Part shown: positions 48,603 through 56,715 of the stretch, piece after piece
Layout of the letters: every line of letters begins with the position of its first letter
Numbering within the stretch: the first letter of the stretch is position 1
Origin: Nonomuraea dietziae
Lineage (GTDB): Bacteria > Actinomycetota > Actinomycetes > Streptosporangiales > Streptosporangiaceae
Length of the DNA: 64,000 nucleotides
Reading direction: 5' to 3'
Assembly (NCBI RefSeq): GCF_014195505.1
Contig: NZ_JACIBV010000001.1
Location: forward strand, 6,882,001-6,946,000
The notes under the pieces: generated by a model
Told to the model about the DNA's origin: nothing
Database searches by the model: none
What the model saw: only the letters and a program-made list of their open reading frames with translations
Translations under genes and position numbers: made by a program

Positions 48603-50516
48603 CTACTGGAACGTCACCCGCACGTCGTCGGCCTTGACGAACATCACCCGGTGACCGAACTGGATCTGCCAGTACTTCGTCTTGCCGCGCACGACGGTGT
48701 GCGGGGCGGGGTCGAAGGTCACCGCCCTGTAGTACTCGGCCGCCGCGGGCCCTGCCAGCGTGTACTTCTCCCCTTCGGAGAAGGTGTACTGCAGCGGCGT
48801 CACAGCCTGGTACGGGATGCCCGCGGGGTAGGCCTCCTGCTCCGGGTAGGCCCTGCCGTACACGGGGACGGTCTTGAGCCCTGGACGGGGGGTCACGACG
48901 AGCCCCATGGACGGCACCGCGGTCGGGTTGGCGGCGGGGTTGTGGAACCACGCCTTCTGACCGAGGTACCAGATCGCGGTCCAGTCGCCGTCGCGGTCGG
49001 CCACGGCGTAGCGCTGCCCGGTGGTGGCGCGGGCGCTGTGGTCGTAGACGCTGTAGAGCGAGTCGCCCGTGGGGTGCTTGCCGATGTCCTTGACCAGCGG
49101 AGCGTCGGGGCGCGGCTCGGTGCGCAGCCACACCGTGGAGGCGGGCAGTGGCGGACACGCGGCCGAGGGGTTCTTGCGGTCACAGCCGTAGAAGTACGGC
49201 TTGTTCGTCTCGAAGTCCGGCTTGATCATGATGGAGCCGGACCTCGGGCCGCCGAACTGGTGCAGCGGAGCGCCCATGAGCTCGAAGTAGTGCGCCCAGT
49301 CCCAGAAGGGGCCGGGGTCCTCGTGCATGCCCCTGACCGTGGTCGGCAGCGTGCCTGGCACGTTGTCGTGGCCGATGATGTGGGCGCGGTCGAGCGGCAC
49401 GCCGTGGCGCATGGCCAGGTAGCGCACGAGCTTGGCCGACGTGCGGTACATCGCCTCGGTGTACCAGGTGCTGCCCTCGGCCAGGAAGCCCTCGTGCTCG
49501 ATGCCGATGGACTTGGCGTTGATGTACCAGTTGCCGGCCTGCCAGCCGACGTCCTTGGTCTTGATCTGCTGGGCGATGTGCCCGTCGCTGGACCTGACCG
49601 AGTAGTGCCAGCTACCGGGCCACCTCGGGTCCTGGTTGAGCCGCACGGAGGGCGCCCAGTAGCCCTCCATGTCGTGGATGACGATGTAGTCGATCTTCTG
49701 GTTGTTCGGCCTGTCGGACAGGTCGTAGTGGCCGTAGTTGTTGTTCGGCAGCTGCGCGTATCCTGCGGGGATCCACTCGCAGGAGATCGAGCGCGGGCAC
49801 TCCACGCCGTCGCGGCGCGGCAACGAGAGCCCGAGCTTCTCCAGCCACGACTCGATCTTGCCGAGGTCGGGCACCGGCTTCAGGGTGACCCGCTGCCCGT
49901 CGTCGGTGGTGCGCGTCATGCCCGAGGCGATCACCGAGAAGACCTCGTCGGCGAAGAACTTGGCCGCCTCGTACTCGGTGGCTCCGGAGTAGCGCGCGAC
50001 CGCGCCGTACCACTGGCCGGGATCGTCGCTGAGCGGCGCGCCGAGCTGCTTCTGGTAGTCGGCCAGCAGCGCGGCGCCGCCGCGGATGTTGGCCGCGGGG
50101 TCGGTCTTCAGTGTCTCGTGCGACTCGCCCGTCAGCGCCGCGGCCTTCTCCATCGTCCTGAGCGAGGCGGGGATCTCCTCCGGCGTCTCCGGCGCCTCGG
50201 ACGGCAGGGCCAGCGGGCGCGTCTCGTCGCCCCGCGGGTCCTCCTCGCCCTCGGCGTGGTGGTTGGAGCCGGTGAAGGCGGCCGCGTCGGTCAGGTGCAT
50301 CGGCCCGAACCCCGCGTCGTTGCTGGGCTGGCCCGCGTGGGAGTCCCACCTCGACCCCAGGTAGGAGACGCCCAGCAGGACGCTCTCCGGCACCTGGTAG
50401 GTCTCGGCAGCCTTCGCGAACGCCTGCTGCCTGTCATCGGGCGCGGCCTCGGCGTGCGCGATCGCGGTGGGTATCAGCAGCGGTAAGAAGCAGGCGACCG
50501 CCAACGCTCTGCGCAT
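48603..50516 (-). CDS. Secreted N-acetylmuramoyl-L-alanine amidase (Amidase_2) with accessory domains
   Basis: 637 residues. Sec signal (ALAVACFLPLLIPTAIAHA), then a lysozyme-like/transglycosylase-like region (FAKAAETYQVPESVLLGVSY, PSNDAGFGPMHLTDAAA) up to ~residue 210. The zinc amidase domain at ~270-430 has first ligand His in YIVIHDMEGYW, then SIGIEHEG, AHIIGHDNVPGT and HEDPGPFWDW. The C-terminal ~200 residues look like bacterial SH3 repeats (TVWLRTEPRPDAPLVKDIGK). It cleaves the bond between MurNAc and L-Ala in peptidoglycan outside the cell. Its ribosome site is within a hairpin. Confidence 0.9.
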   Translation of the reverse strand: MRRALAVACFLPLLIPTAIAHAEAAPDDRQQAFAKAAETYQVPESVLLGVSYLGSRWDSHAGQPSNDAGFGPMHLTDAAAFTGSNHHAEGEEDPRGDETRPLALPSEAPETPEEIPASLRTMEKAAALTGESHETLKTDPAANIRGGAALLADYQKQLGAPLSDDPGQWYGAVARYSGATEYEAAKFFADEVFSVIASGMTRTTDDGQRVTLKPVPDLGKIESWLEKLGLSLPRRDGVECPRSISCEWIPAGYAQLPNNNYGHYDLSDRPNNQKIDYIVIHDMEGYWAPSVRLNQDPRWPGSWHYSVRSSDGHIAQQIKTKDVGWQAGNWYINAKSIGIEHEGFLAEGSTWYTEAMYRTSAKLVRYLAMRHGVPLDRAHIIGHDNVPGTLPTTVRGMHEDPGPFWDWAHYFELMGAPLHQFGGPRSGSIMIKPDFETNKPYFYGCDRKNPSAACPPLPASTVWLRTEPRPDAPLVKDIGKHPTGDSLYSVYDHSARATTGQRYAVADRDGDWTAIWYLGQKAWFHNPAANPTAVPSMGLVVTPRPGLKTVPVYGRAYPEQEAYPAGIPYQAVTPLQYTFSEGEKYTLAGPAAAEYYRAVTFDPAPHTVVRGKTKYWQIQFGHRVMFVKADDVRVTFQ

Positions 50517-50520
50517 GGGT

Positions 50521-50551
50521 GACTCCTTGACTGGGGGGTCGTTCAGGAGTC
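50521..50551 (-). promoter_or_regulatory. Hairpin covering the amidase ribosome site
   Basis: Perfect 7-bp inverted repeat GACTCCT / AGGAGTC with a 17-nt loop. On the minus strand the 3' arm contains the AAGGAGT ribosome site four bases before the ATG. Confidence 0.5.
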
Positions 50552-50570
50552 AGCGTCTCAACATTTTCCT

Positions 50571-50585
50571 TCCTCTAGAAGAGGA
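50571..50585. promoter_or_regulatory. Short inverted repeat upstream of the amidase gene
   Basis: TCCTCT-AGA-AGAGGA, 6-bp arms with a 3-nt spacer, 55 bp before the amidase start and near its likely promoter. Possible operator; weak on its own. Confidence 0.35.
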
Positions 50586-50609
50586 TTGAGAAGGATTTTT
50601 TCAGGACTT

Positions 50610-50637
50610 CATCGGGGAGGCCCCCGCCTCCCCGATG
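50610..50637 (-). terminator. Terminator of the VOC-family gene
   Basis: Perfect 12-bp stem (CATCGGGGAGGC / GCCTCCCCGATG) with a CCCC loop, 6 bp past the stop codon. Confidence 0.75.
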
Positions 50638-50642
50638 CCCGG

Positions 50643-51077
50643 TCAGCCGTTGGCGGCCTCTTCGAGCTCCTTGACGTTGATCTTCGACATCTTGAGCATC
50701 GCCTGCATGGCGCGCTCGGCCCTGGCCGGGTCGGGGTCGCTGAGCAGCTTCGGCAGCGCCTTGGGGATGATCTGCCAGGACAGTCCGTACTTGTCCTTGA
50801 GCCAGCCGCACTGGCTCTCCTGGCCGCCCTCGACGAGCTTGGCCCACAGCTCGTCGACCTCCTCCTGGGTGTCGCAGTCGACGTAGAGCGAGATCGCCTC
50901 GGTGAAGGTGAACTGCGGCCCGCCGTTGAGCGCGATGAAGCGCTGCCCCTCGATCTCGAACGTCACGATCATGGGAGTGACCTCGACGACGCGCGAGTTC
51001 GGGAAGATGGAGACGTAGTGGTTGGCCGCCTCCTCCGCCTGGTTGTCGAACCAGAGGTACGTGGTGATCTTCTGCAT
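50643..51077 (-). CDS. VOC family protein (PhnB-like)
   Basis: 144 residues, one glyoxalase/dioxygenase-fold repeat pair: QKITTYLWFDNQAEEAANHY, FALNGGP-type strand (here FIALNGGPQFTFTEAIS), and KDKYGLSWQIIPKALPKLL at the end. Members of this subgroup are often annotated as PhnB or as 3-demethylubiquinone methyltransferase-like, without known activity. The catalytic metal ligands of true glyoxalases are not evident. Probably monocistronic. Confidence 0.88.
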   Translation of the reverse strand: MQKITTYLWFDNQAEEAANHYVSIFPNSRVVEVTPMIVTFEIEGQRFIALNGGPQFTFTEAISLYVDCDTQEEVDELWAKLVEGGQESQCGWLKDKYGLSWQIIPKALPKLLSDPDPARAERAMQAMLKMSKINVKELEEAANG

Positions 51078-51167
51078 GATGTGCTCCTCTCTCTGCTCGC
51101 TATAGTCGCAATCCGGCTGGACCGCCGAGTAGTGCCTCGTTCACCAACACCGTGTGAAGGATTCACA

Positions 51168-51773
51168 GTGATCCGAGTTCTGATCGCGGAGGATGTGCGC
51201 ATCCTGCGCGAGACGCTGGCCGCCGTGCTCGAGCTGGAGGACGATCTCGAGGTCGTGGCCGCCGTGGAGCGCGGCGACCAGATCGTGCCCGCCGCGCTGG
51301 AGTCGCGTCCCGACGCGGCGGTCCTGGACATCGAGCTGCCGGGGCTGGACGGCCTCAGCGCCGCCGCGCTCCTGACCGAGCGCCTGCCCGAGTGCCGCGT
51401 CGTGGTGCTCACCGGCTTCGCCAGGCCCGGCTACCTGCGGCGCGCCATGGCCTCGGGGGTGAGCGGCTTCCTGCTCAAGCACTCACCGCCCGGCGATCTC
51501 GTCGAGGCCATCAGGAAGGTGGTCGCGGGAGAGCAGGTCGTCGATCCGCAACTGGCCATGGCCGCCCTCCGCAAGGCCGACAACCCGCTGGCCGCCCGCG
51601 AGGTCGACGTGCTCAGGATGGCCGCCACGGGCGCCGAGGCCGACGAGATCGCGGTACGGCTCTCGCTCAGCAGGGGCACCGTCCGCAACTACCTGTCGTC
51701 AGCGGTCATGAAGCTCAACGCGAGGAACAGGGTCGACGCGATCCGCATCGCCGCCGACGAGGGCTGGCTCTAG
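51168..51773 (+). CDS. DesR/NarL-type two-component response regulator
   Basis: 201 residues from GTG 51168 with a GAAGGA site; the frame is open upstream but lacks family signal. Receiver domain with acidic pocket (IRVLIAEDVRILRETLAAVL), phospho-Asp in PDAAVLDIELPGLDG and Lys in FLLKHSPPGDL. C-terminal LuxR helix-turn-helix (LAAREVDVLRMAATGAEADE, LSRGTVRNYLSSAVMKL). Such regulators (DesR type) often control membrane fluidity or envelope stress. Its 3' end overlaps that of the histidine kinase on the opposite strand by 75 bp. Confidence 0.93.
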   Translation: MIRVLIAEDVRILRETLAAVLELEDDLEVVAAVERGDQIVPAALESRPDAAVLDIELPGLDGLSAAALLTERLPECRVVVLTGFARPGYLRRAMASGVSGFLLKHSPPGDLVEAIRKVVAGEQVVDPQLAMAALRKADNPLAAREVDVLRMAATGAEADEIAVRLSLSRGTVRNYLSSAVMKLNARNRVDAIRIAADEGWL

Positions 51774-53585
51774 CGGAGCCGTCGCGGTGAGCGTGTGGGT
51801 CTCGCCCGTGCGCTCGGAGCTCAGCCGCCCGCCCAGGGCGTCCAGACGGTGGGTGAGGTTGCCGACGCCCGCGCCCGGCCGGTGATCGGGTGAGGCGGCG
51901 GTCACGCCGTCGTTGGTCAGGCTGAGCCGTACCTGCCTGTCGTCGGCCACGATCTCCAGCGAGCAGTGGCGGGCCGCGCTGTGCCTGAGCACGTTGGTCA
52001 CGCCCTCGCGCAGCACCGCCGCCAGCGCCTCGTCCACGCCGGCGGGCAGCGCCGCCGCCGTGTGGGACCAGCTCACCTCGACGCCCATCGCCTCCAGAAC
52101 CGCGCGGGCCGACTCGACCTCGGCGGCCAGCGAGATCTCCGTGCGGCCCGAGGCCACCGAGTCGATGTCGGCGAGCACCTGGCGGGCCGCCTCCAGGCCG
52201 TCGCCGAGCTGCCGCGCGGCAGCGTCGGGATCGCGCTCGAGCAGCCGGAAGGCCAGCTCGGCCTTGAGCACCACCACAGACAGGCCGTAGCCCAGCAGGT
52301 CGTGCAGGTCGCGGGCGAAGCGCAGCCGCTCGCGCGCCACCTGGACCCTGGCCAGCTCCGCCCGCGCCTCCCGCAGCTCGACCGTCAGCCTGGCCATGCG
52401 CCACAGGGCGTAGACGATGATCGCCCGCTCGATCACGTACACCACCCCGTAGACCGCGTCCAGGACGTTGCCCGCCAGGCCGGTCTGGGTCAGGTGGAAG
52501 ACGACGTCGACCGTCAGCACCGCGCCCGCGGCGGCCCACCGGACCGGCCCGCGCAGCAGCACGACGACGGCGCCTGGCAGCAGCGTGGCGACGTACCAGA
52601 GCTTCGCGCCGAGCAGCGCCGTCGGCGCGTAGGTGAGCAGCACCAGCCCCGCGAGCGTCCAGCCCTCGTGCCGTCCGCCCGGCAGGCACGCTCGCAGGTA
52701 GAGCGCGACGAAGCCGAGCAGCGCCACGACGAAGACCAGCAGGGGGAGGCCGGACAGGCCGATCTGGAACAGGTGACGGACCTCGTGCGGCACGATCATC
52801 AGCAGCAGCGTCGTGACGACGAGGACGTTCACGACCCTCGTGGTCAGGTCTCCGGCCACCACCGGCCTGGCGGTGACCCCGTCGCGGTGGGCGTGCGAGA
52901 CCGACCGCACCTCGGTGAGGGCCGTGCGCGCCGTCGCGAGGCTCGCCTCGAGCTCCTCCCGCGACAGGCCAGGACGCTGGAGCACCAGGGCCACCTGCTT
53001 CAGGCTCGAACCCACCCGCTCGTTGAGCTGCTCGGCGAAGGCCAGCCGCTCACGGGCCACCTCGGCCGCCGCCAGGCTCGCCTGGGTACTGCGCAGGTCG
53101 GCGATGAGGTCGGCCAGCCGCACCACGCCGTACAGCGCGATCCCGACGAAGGCGGCCTGTCCCACCATGAGGTAGAGCGCCTCGCTCACCGTGGGCCGCA
53201 CGGTGAGCCCTGACAGGAACTGGGCGAGCAGCACCAGCGAGAACGCGCCCCACCTCGGCCCCGGCCTCCTGATCAGCAGCAGGACGGCGGCGGCCAGGAA
53301 ACCGGTGTTGCCGTACCAGGTGCTCGCGAACCACACCAGGCCCGCCCCTGTCAGGACCGCCTGGACGGCGAGCGTCCACCGCCAGCCTCGCGGCCTGCGC
53401 CCGTCGGCCCGCCGTACGCAGTTGCGCAGGTGCAGCCCCAGCAGGACGGCCAGCGGAGCGAAGGCCACCGCCTTGGCGGCAGGAGGATCGTCGGAGTAGA
53501 GGATGCCGATGAAGCCGCCGAAGGAGAAGCCCGCGCTGGCCACCACGGCGACCAGTTGGGCGAGCCTTAACGCTTGAGCGTCCAT
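51699..53585 (-). CDS. Tandem DesK-type sensor histidine kinase; first kinase half degenerate
   Basis: 628 residues from ATG 53585 (GGAAGG site). Two sensor modules in one chain. Module 1 (~1-215): four to five membrane helices and a HisKA_3-like helix in which the phospho-His is Asn188 (LAFAEQLNERVG), with no ATPase domain. Module 2 (~240-605): five to six membrane helices, a proper HisKA_3 site with H428 (RFARDLHDLLGYGLS), and a HATPase domain with N box (VLREGVTNVLRHSAAR) and G box (GAGVGNLTHRLDALGG). Kinase activity should come only from module 2. The last ~25 residues run into the response regulator gene on the other strand. That regulator is the likely partner. Confidence 0.9.
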   Translation of the reverse strand: MDAQALRLAQLVAVVASAGFSFGGFIGILYSDDPPAAKAVAFAPLAVLLGLHLRNCVRRADGRRPRGWRWTLAVQAVLTGAGLVWFASTWYGNTGFLAAAVLLLIRRPGPRWGAFSLVLLAQFLSGLTVRPTVSEALYLMVGQAAFVGIALYGVVRLADLIADLRSTQASLAAAEVARERLAFAEQLNERVGSSLKQVALVLQRPGLSREELEASLATARTALTEVRSVSHAHRDGVTARPVVAGDLTTRVVNVLVVTTLLLMIVPHEVRHLFQIGLSGLPLLVFVVALLGFVALYLRACLPGGRHEGWTLAGLVLLTYAPTALLGAKLWYVATLLPGAVVVLLRGPVRWAAAGAVLTVDVVFHLTQTGLAGNVLDAVYGVVYVIERAIIVYALWRMARLTVELREARAELARVQVARERLRFARDLHDLLGYGLSVVVLKAELAFRLLERDPDAAARQLGDGLEAARQVLADIDSVASGRTEISLAAEVESARAVLEAMGVEVSWSHTAAALPAGVDEALAAVLREGVTNVLRHSAARHCSLEIVADDRQVRLSLTNDGVTAASPDHRPGAGVGNLTHRLDALGGRLSSERTGETHTLTATAPLEPALVGGDADRVDPVPRVELHDR

Positions 53586-53663
53586 CGTGTCCGCCTTCCG
53601 TGTGCCCACATTCTCGCCGTTTCGGACAGCGGCTCTCGCCCTGTTCGCGGATAGGGTCGCCCC

Positions 53664-54437
53664 ATGGGTGAGTTTGCACGCGTCGAGGTTTCCGACCAGA
53701 TCGCCACGATCAGGCTCGATCGTCCGAAGATGAACGCCCTCAACGGGCAGGTCCAGCGCGAGATCGCCGAGTGCGCGCGAGCCGTGGACGCCGACCAGGA
53801 CGTCCACGCGGTCGTCGTCTACGGAGGGGAGCGCGTCTTCGCGGCTGGCGCCGACATCAAGGAGATGGCCGACATGTCCTACGCGGACATGGCCGCCCAC
53901 TCGAGGACCCTGCAGGACTGCTTCACCGCGCTGGCCCGGGTCGGCAAGCCGGTCATCGCCGCGATCACCGGTTACGCGCTGGGCGGCGGCTGCGAGCTGG
54001 CCCTCTGCGCGGACTTCAGGGTGGCGGGCGAGAGCGCCAAGCTCGGCCAGCCGGAGATCCAGCTCGGCATCATCCCAGGAGCCGGCGGCACCCAGCGGCT
54101 GTCCCGCCTGGTCGGCCCCGCCAGGGCCAAGGACCTCATCTTCAGCGGACGGCACGTGAGCGCGGCCGAGGCGCTGGAGATCGGCCTGGTCGACAGGGTC
54201 GTGCCCGACGTCGACGTCTACACGGCGGCCCTGGAATGGGCGGCCACCTTCGTCGGCGGCCCCACGGTCGCGCTGCGCGCCGCCAAGCAGGCGATCGACC
54301 AGGGGCTCGAGGTGGACCTGGACACAGGGCTCGAGATCGAGCGCCTGCAGTTCTCCGGGCTGTTCGCCACGGACGACGCCAAGATCGGCATGCGCGCCTT
54401 CACGGAGAAGAGCAAGCCCAAGTTCACCGGCCGCTGA
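53664..54437 (+). CDS. Enoyl-CoA hydratase/isomerase family protein
   Basis: 257 residues. Crotonase fold: oxyanion-hole segment FAAGADIKEMADMSYADM, catalytic Glu in GYALGGGCELALCADFRVAG and second Glu in LGQPEIQLGIIPGAGGTQRL, both present, so a true hydratase (syn addition of water to 2-enoyl-CoA) is likely. It resembles EchA8-type general fatty-acid hydratases. It stands alone, divergent from the histidine kinase gene with 78 bp between starts. Confidence 0.92.
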   Translation: MGEFARVEVSDQIATIRLDRPKMNALNGQVQREIAECARAVDADQDVHAVVVYGGERVFAAGADIKEMADMSYADMAAHSRTLQDCFTALARVGKPVIAAITGYALGGGCELALCADFRVAGESAKLGQPEIQLGIIPGAGGTQRLSRLVGPARAKDLIFSGRHVSAAEALEIGLVDRVVPDVDVYTAALEWAATFVGGPTVALRAAKQAIDQGLEVDLDTGLEIERLQFSGLFATDDAKIGMRAFTEKSKPKFTGR

Positions 54438-54483
54438 CCCCGGACGCGCCGGCGGACGTTGTGCCTCGGCACCGGGCGATCGG

Positions 54484-55017
54484 TCAGCCGGGCTGCCGCT
54501 CGGCGGATGGGTCGACGAAGCCGAGGCGGCGGTTCATGGCGATCGCGGAGGTGTTGCGGGGGTGGTGGAAGGTGATCAGGCGCTCGTACCCGGCCGATCG
54601 CACGAACCGGATCGCCAGCAGTTTCAGTGCCAGCGACAGCCCCCGCCCACGATGGGGCGCGAGGACGCCGGTCATCTCGCTGAAGGCGTACCCCTCGTCC
54701 GGGTGCAGGGAGGTCGTGGACATGCCGATCCACTCTCCTTCGAGGGTCGCCAGCACGACGCCCTCGGCGGAGAAGGTGGGCACCTCGATGCGCTGGGCGA
54801 GGTACTCGTCGTAGGTGTAGAACGCGCCCCTGTCCGGGATGTCTGCTGAGCAGGTCCTGTTGAGGTCGTAGAGGGCGCGCCGGTGGGCGGGGGTGTCGCC
54901 GAGTTCGGCCATGGTCGTGAACGCGATGCCCGACTCGCGGGCCCGACCGAGGCGGGGCTCGAAGGCCGCGTCGTCGAAGGTGTCCACGTGCAGTTCGAGG
55001 CGTACCCAGTCGACCAT
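54484..55017 (-). CDS. GNAT family N-acetyltransferase
   Basis: 177 residues. The core GNAT motif is TGVLAPHRGRGLSLALKLLA (pyrophosphate loop RGRGLS), followed by FHHPRNTSAIAMNRRLGFVD. The substrate is unknown. Similar single-domain GNATs in actinomycetes include antibiotic-modifying and mycothiol-related enzymes, but nothing here indicates which. It is convergent with the hydratase gene. Confidence 0.85.
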   Translation of the reverse strand: MVDWVRLELHVDTFDDAAFEPRLGRARESGIAFTTMAELGDTPAHRRALYDLNRTCSADIPDRGAFYTYDEYLAQRIEVPTFSAEGVVLATLEGEWIGMSTTSLHPDEGYAFSEMTGVLAPHRGRGLSLALKLLAIRFVRSAGYERLITFHHPRNTSAIAMNRRLGFVDPSAERQPG

Positions 55018-55132
55018 GTCCTGGACCCTATCCGGAGCGGCGCCGCACGCTTTTCGCGGATCAGGGGATGACCGGGACGGGGTTGGGAGAGCGGCTCAGG
55101 AGGCAGGTGGTTTGCCGCTATCGTGGCGTTTC

Positions 55133-55513
55133 ATGATGCGCGTCCCCGTCCCCGCGCGGCTGAAGAAGGCCGTCCGTTCGTGGTTCGACTCCCGTTACAT
55201 CTCGGTCGCCGACCATCGGCAGGACATCAAGGACGCGCTGTGGGAGGTTCAGACGCTGCGCCGTGAGGTGACCACTCTGCAGGAGGAGGTCAGGCGGCTC
55301 AGGGCGGCCAGGCAGCAGGGCCCGCAGCCCGCGGCGCAGGCGGCGGCCGCCACGGCGGTCGCGGAGAAGGCGGCCGAGGCGCACAGGCTGGCCCACGAGA
55401 CGGCCCAGGCGCTCGACAGGATCCTGCAGAACGAGGTCCTGCTCTGGCAGGCGGTCGACGAACTCAGGGCCGCGAACGAGGGCGCCGTGGGCGGGGGGCA
55501 GTCGTGCGCGTGA
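55133..55513 (+). CDS. Small coiled-coil protein, first gene of the D-aminopeptidase operon
   Basis: 126 residues from ATG 55133 (a second ATG follows directly). N-terminal basic ~20 residues, then a heptad-like stretch LWEVQTLRREVTTLQEEVRR and a second Ala-rich helix to ~residue 110, typical of a two- or four-stranded coiled coil. No enzymatic motif. It overlaps the next gene by 10 bp, so it is made together with the PP-loop protein and may be its partner or scaffold. I do not recognise the family. Confidence 0.7.
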   Translation: MMRVPVPARLKKAVRSWFDSRYISVADHRQDIKDALWEVQTLRREVTTLQEEVRRLRAARQQGPQPAAQAAAATAVAEKAAEAHRLAHETAQALDRILQNEVLLWQAVDELRAANEGAVGGGQSCA

Positions 55514-56715
55514 GCTGGAAGGGCGGCGAGCTCACCTTCAGGCTCGACCCCGAGGACGAGATCACCGGCACCGTGTCCGACGGTTACCCCGTGAAGCTGG
55601 CGGTCAACTCCTGCGAGGTCAAGGGCGTCCCCTCCGACGCGCACAACGACCTCTGGGCCGTCGCCGCCTGGACGGTCGTCGCGCCCTGGACCAGAAGGCG
55701 CATCACCTTCGACCGTCCCGTGTCGAGCGCGCTGGCCGCCGCGCTCCACGACGGCTGGGGGATCGAGGCGGGCCCCGTGGGAGGCCCGCCGCGCGACCCC
55801 GGCCCCACGCTGGCGATCTCCTACAGCGGCGGCGCCGACTCGGTGGCCGCCGCGGCGGTCTTCCCCGACGCGCCGTTCGTGCACTTCAGGCGGGTATCGC
55901 ACAGCAGGGTGCCGAACCGCTGGCCGCACTACCGCTCCGACGTGCTGGCCAAGTTGGCCGCGCAGACCGGCCGCGAGGTGACCACGGTCGAGTCGGACCT
56001 GGAGTTCACGCTGGCCGAGCCGCGTCCCGGCTATCCCGAGCACCACGCCGTCATGGTGGGGGCCCTGCTGAACGCCGACAGGCTGGGGCTGGGCGGCGTC
56101 GGCCTCGGGTACGAGATCGGCTCCCGCTGGCTGGGCGGAGGGCGGTACGTGCACCGCTTCACCCCCGACAACCCGATGTGGGCGCCCCACGGCATGTGGG
56201 GGCGGCTGTTCGCCGCAGCGGGGCTGCGGATCGTGCTGCCCGTGGGCGGCGTGAGCGAGGCGATCACGATGAGGATCGCGCTCGACTCCCCGCTCAAGGC
56301 ACAGGTGCGCTGGTGCCTGCGCGGCACCTCGGGGCCCTGCCGTACGTGCGGCAAGTGCCTGTACAAGGAGCTCATCCAGGCCGCGGTGGAGCGCCGTCCG
56401 ATGGACACGCCGATCACCGCGGACCGTCCCGTGGCGCGCAAGTGGCAGGAGCCCCCGCCGTACGGCGGGCAGGAGATGATCGAGTACGGCTGCGCGAGGG
56501 TTCCCGGCATCGAGAAGACGCCCTTCGCCAGGGCGGCCGGGTACCTCGGGGCCACCGAGGAGTCCACCGGCTGGCTCGACCACTGCTACAGGCCGGCGAT
56601 CGAGGAGATCCCCGAGCCGTGGCGGGAGCGGGCGGAGCGGTTCATGGCGGAGAACGTCGGGTTCATGGACGAGGCCCAGGCGCGGCGAGTCGAGACATGG
56701 GGTGGCGCGGCATGA
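55504..56715 (+). CDS. PP-loop ATP-pyrophosphatase-like protein with Cys cluster
   Basis: 403 residues, GTG start. The region ~residues 103-115 reads LAISYSGGADSVAAAA, the SGGxDS loop of PP-loop ATPases, which activate a substrate by AMP transfer. Later come SRVPNRWPHYRSDVLAKLA and, near ~275, CLRGTSGPCRTCGKCLYKEL, a Cys cluster like that of QueC/MurL-type enzymes. The first ~90 residues are beta-rich and unrecognised. The general layout recalls MurL, the ATP-using L-Glu epimerase of peptidoglycan synthesis, but I cannot claim orthology, and no murD2 is present. The stop overlaps the D-aminopeptidase start (ATGA), so both act together. It is probably cytoplasmic. Confidence 0.75.
   Translation: MRVSWKGGELTFRLDPEDEITGTVSDGYPVKLAVNSCEVKGVPSDAHNDLWAVAAWTVVAPWTRRRITFDRPVSSALAAALHDGWGIEAGPVGGPPRDPGPTLAISYSGGADSVAAAAVFPDAPFVHFRRVSHSRVPNRWPHYRSDVLAKLAAQTGREVTTVESDLEFTLAEPRPGYPEHHAVMVGALLNADRLGLGGVGLGYEIGSRWLGGGRYVHRFTPDNPMWAPHGMWGRLFAAAGLRIVLPVGGVSEAITMRIALDSPLKAQVRWCLRGTSGPCRTCGKCLYKELIQAAVERRPMDTPITADRPVARKWQEPPPYGGQEMIEYGCARVPGIEKTPFARAAGYLGATEESTGWLDHCYRPAIEEIPEPWRERAERFMAENVGFMDEAQARRVETWGGAA

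Noticed and set aside
55504-56715. Naming the PP-loop gene murL outright
   Set aside because: Only the PP-loop and Cys-cluster layout is shared as I recall it; the N-terminal domain is different and murD2 is missing. It is kept as a hypothesis.
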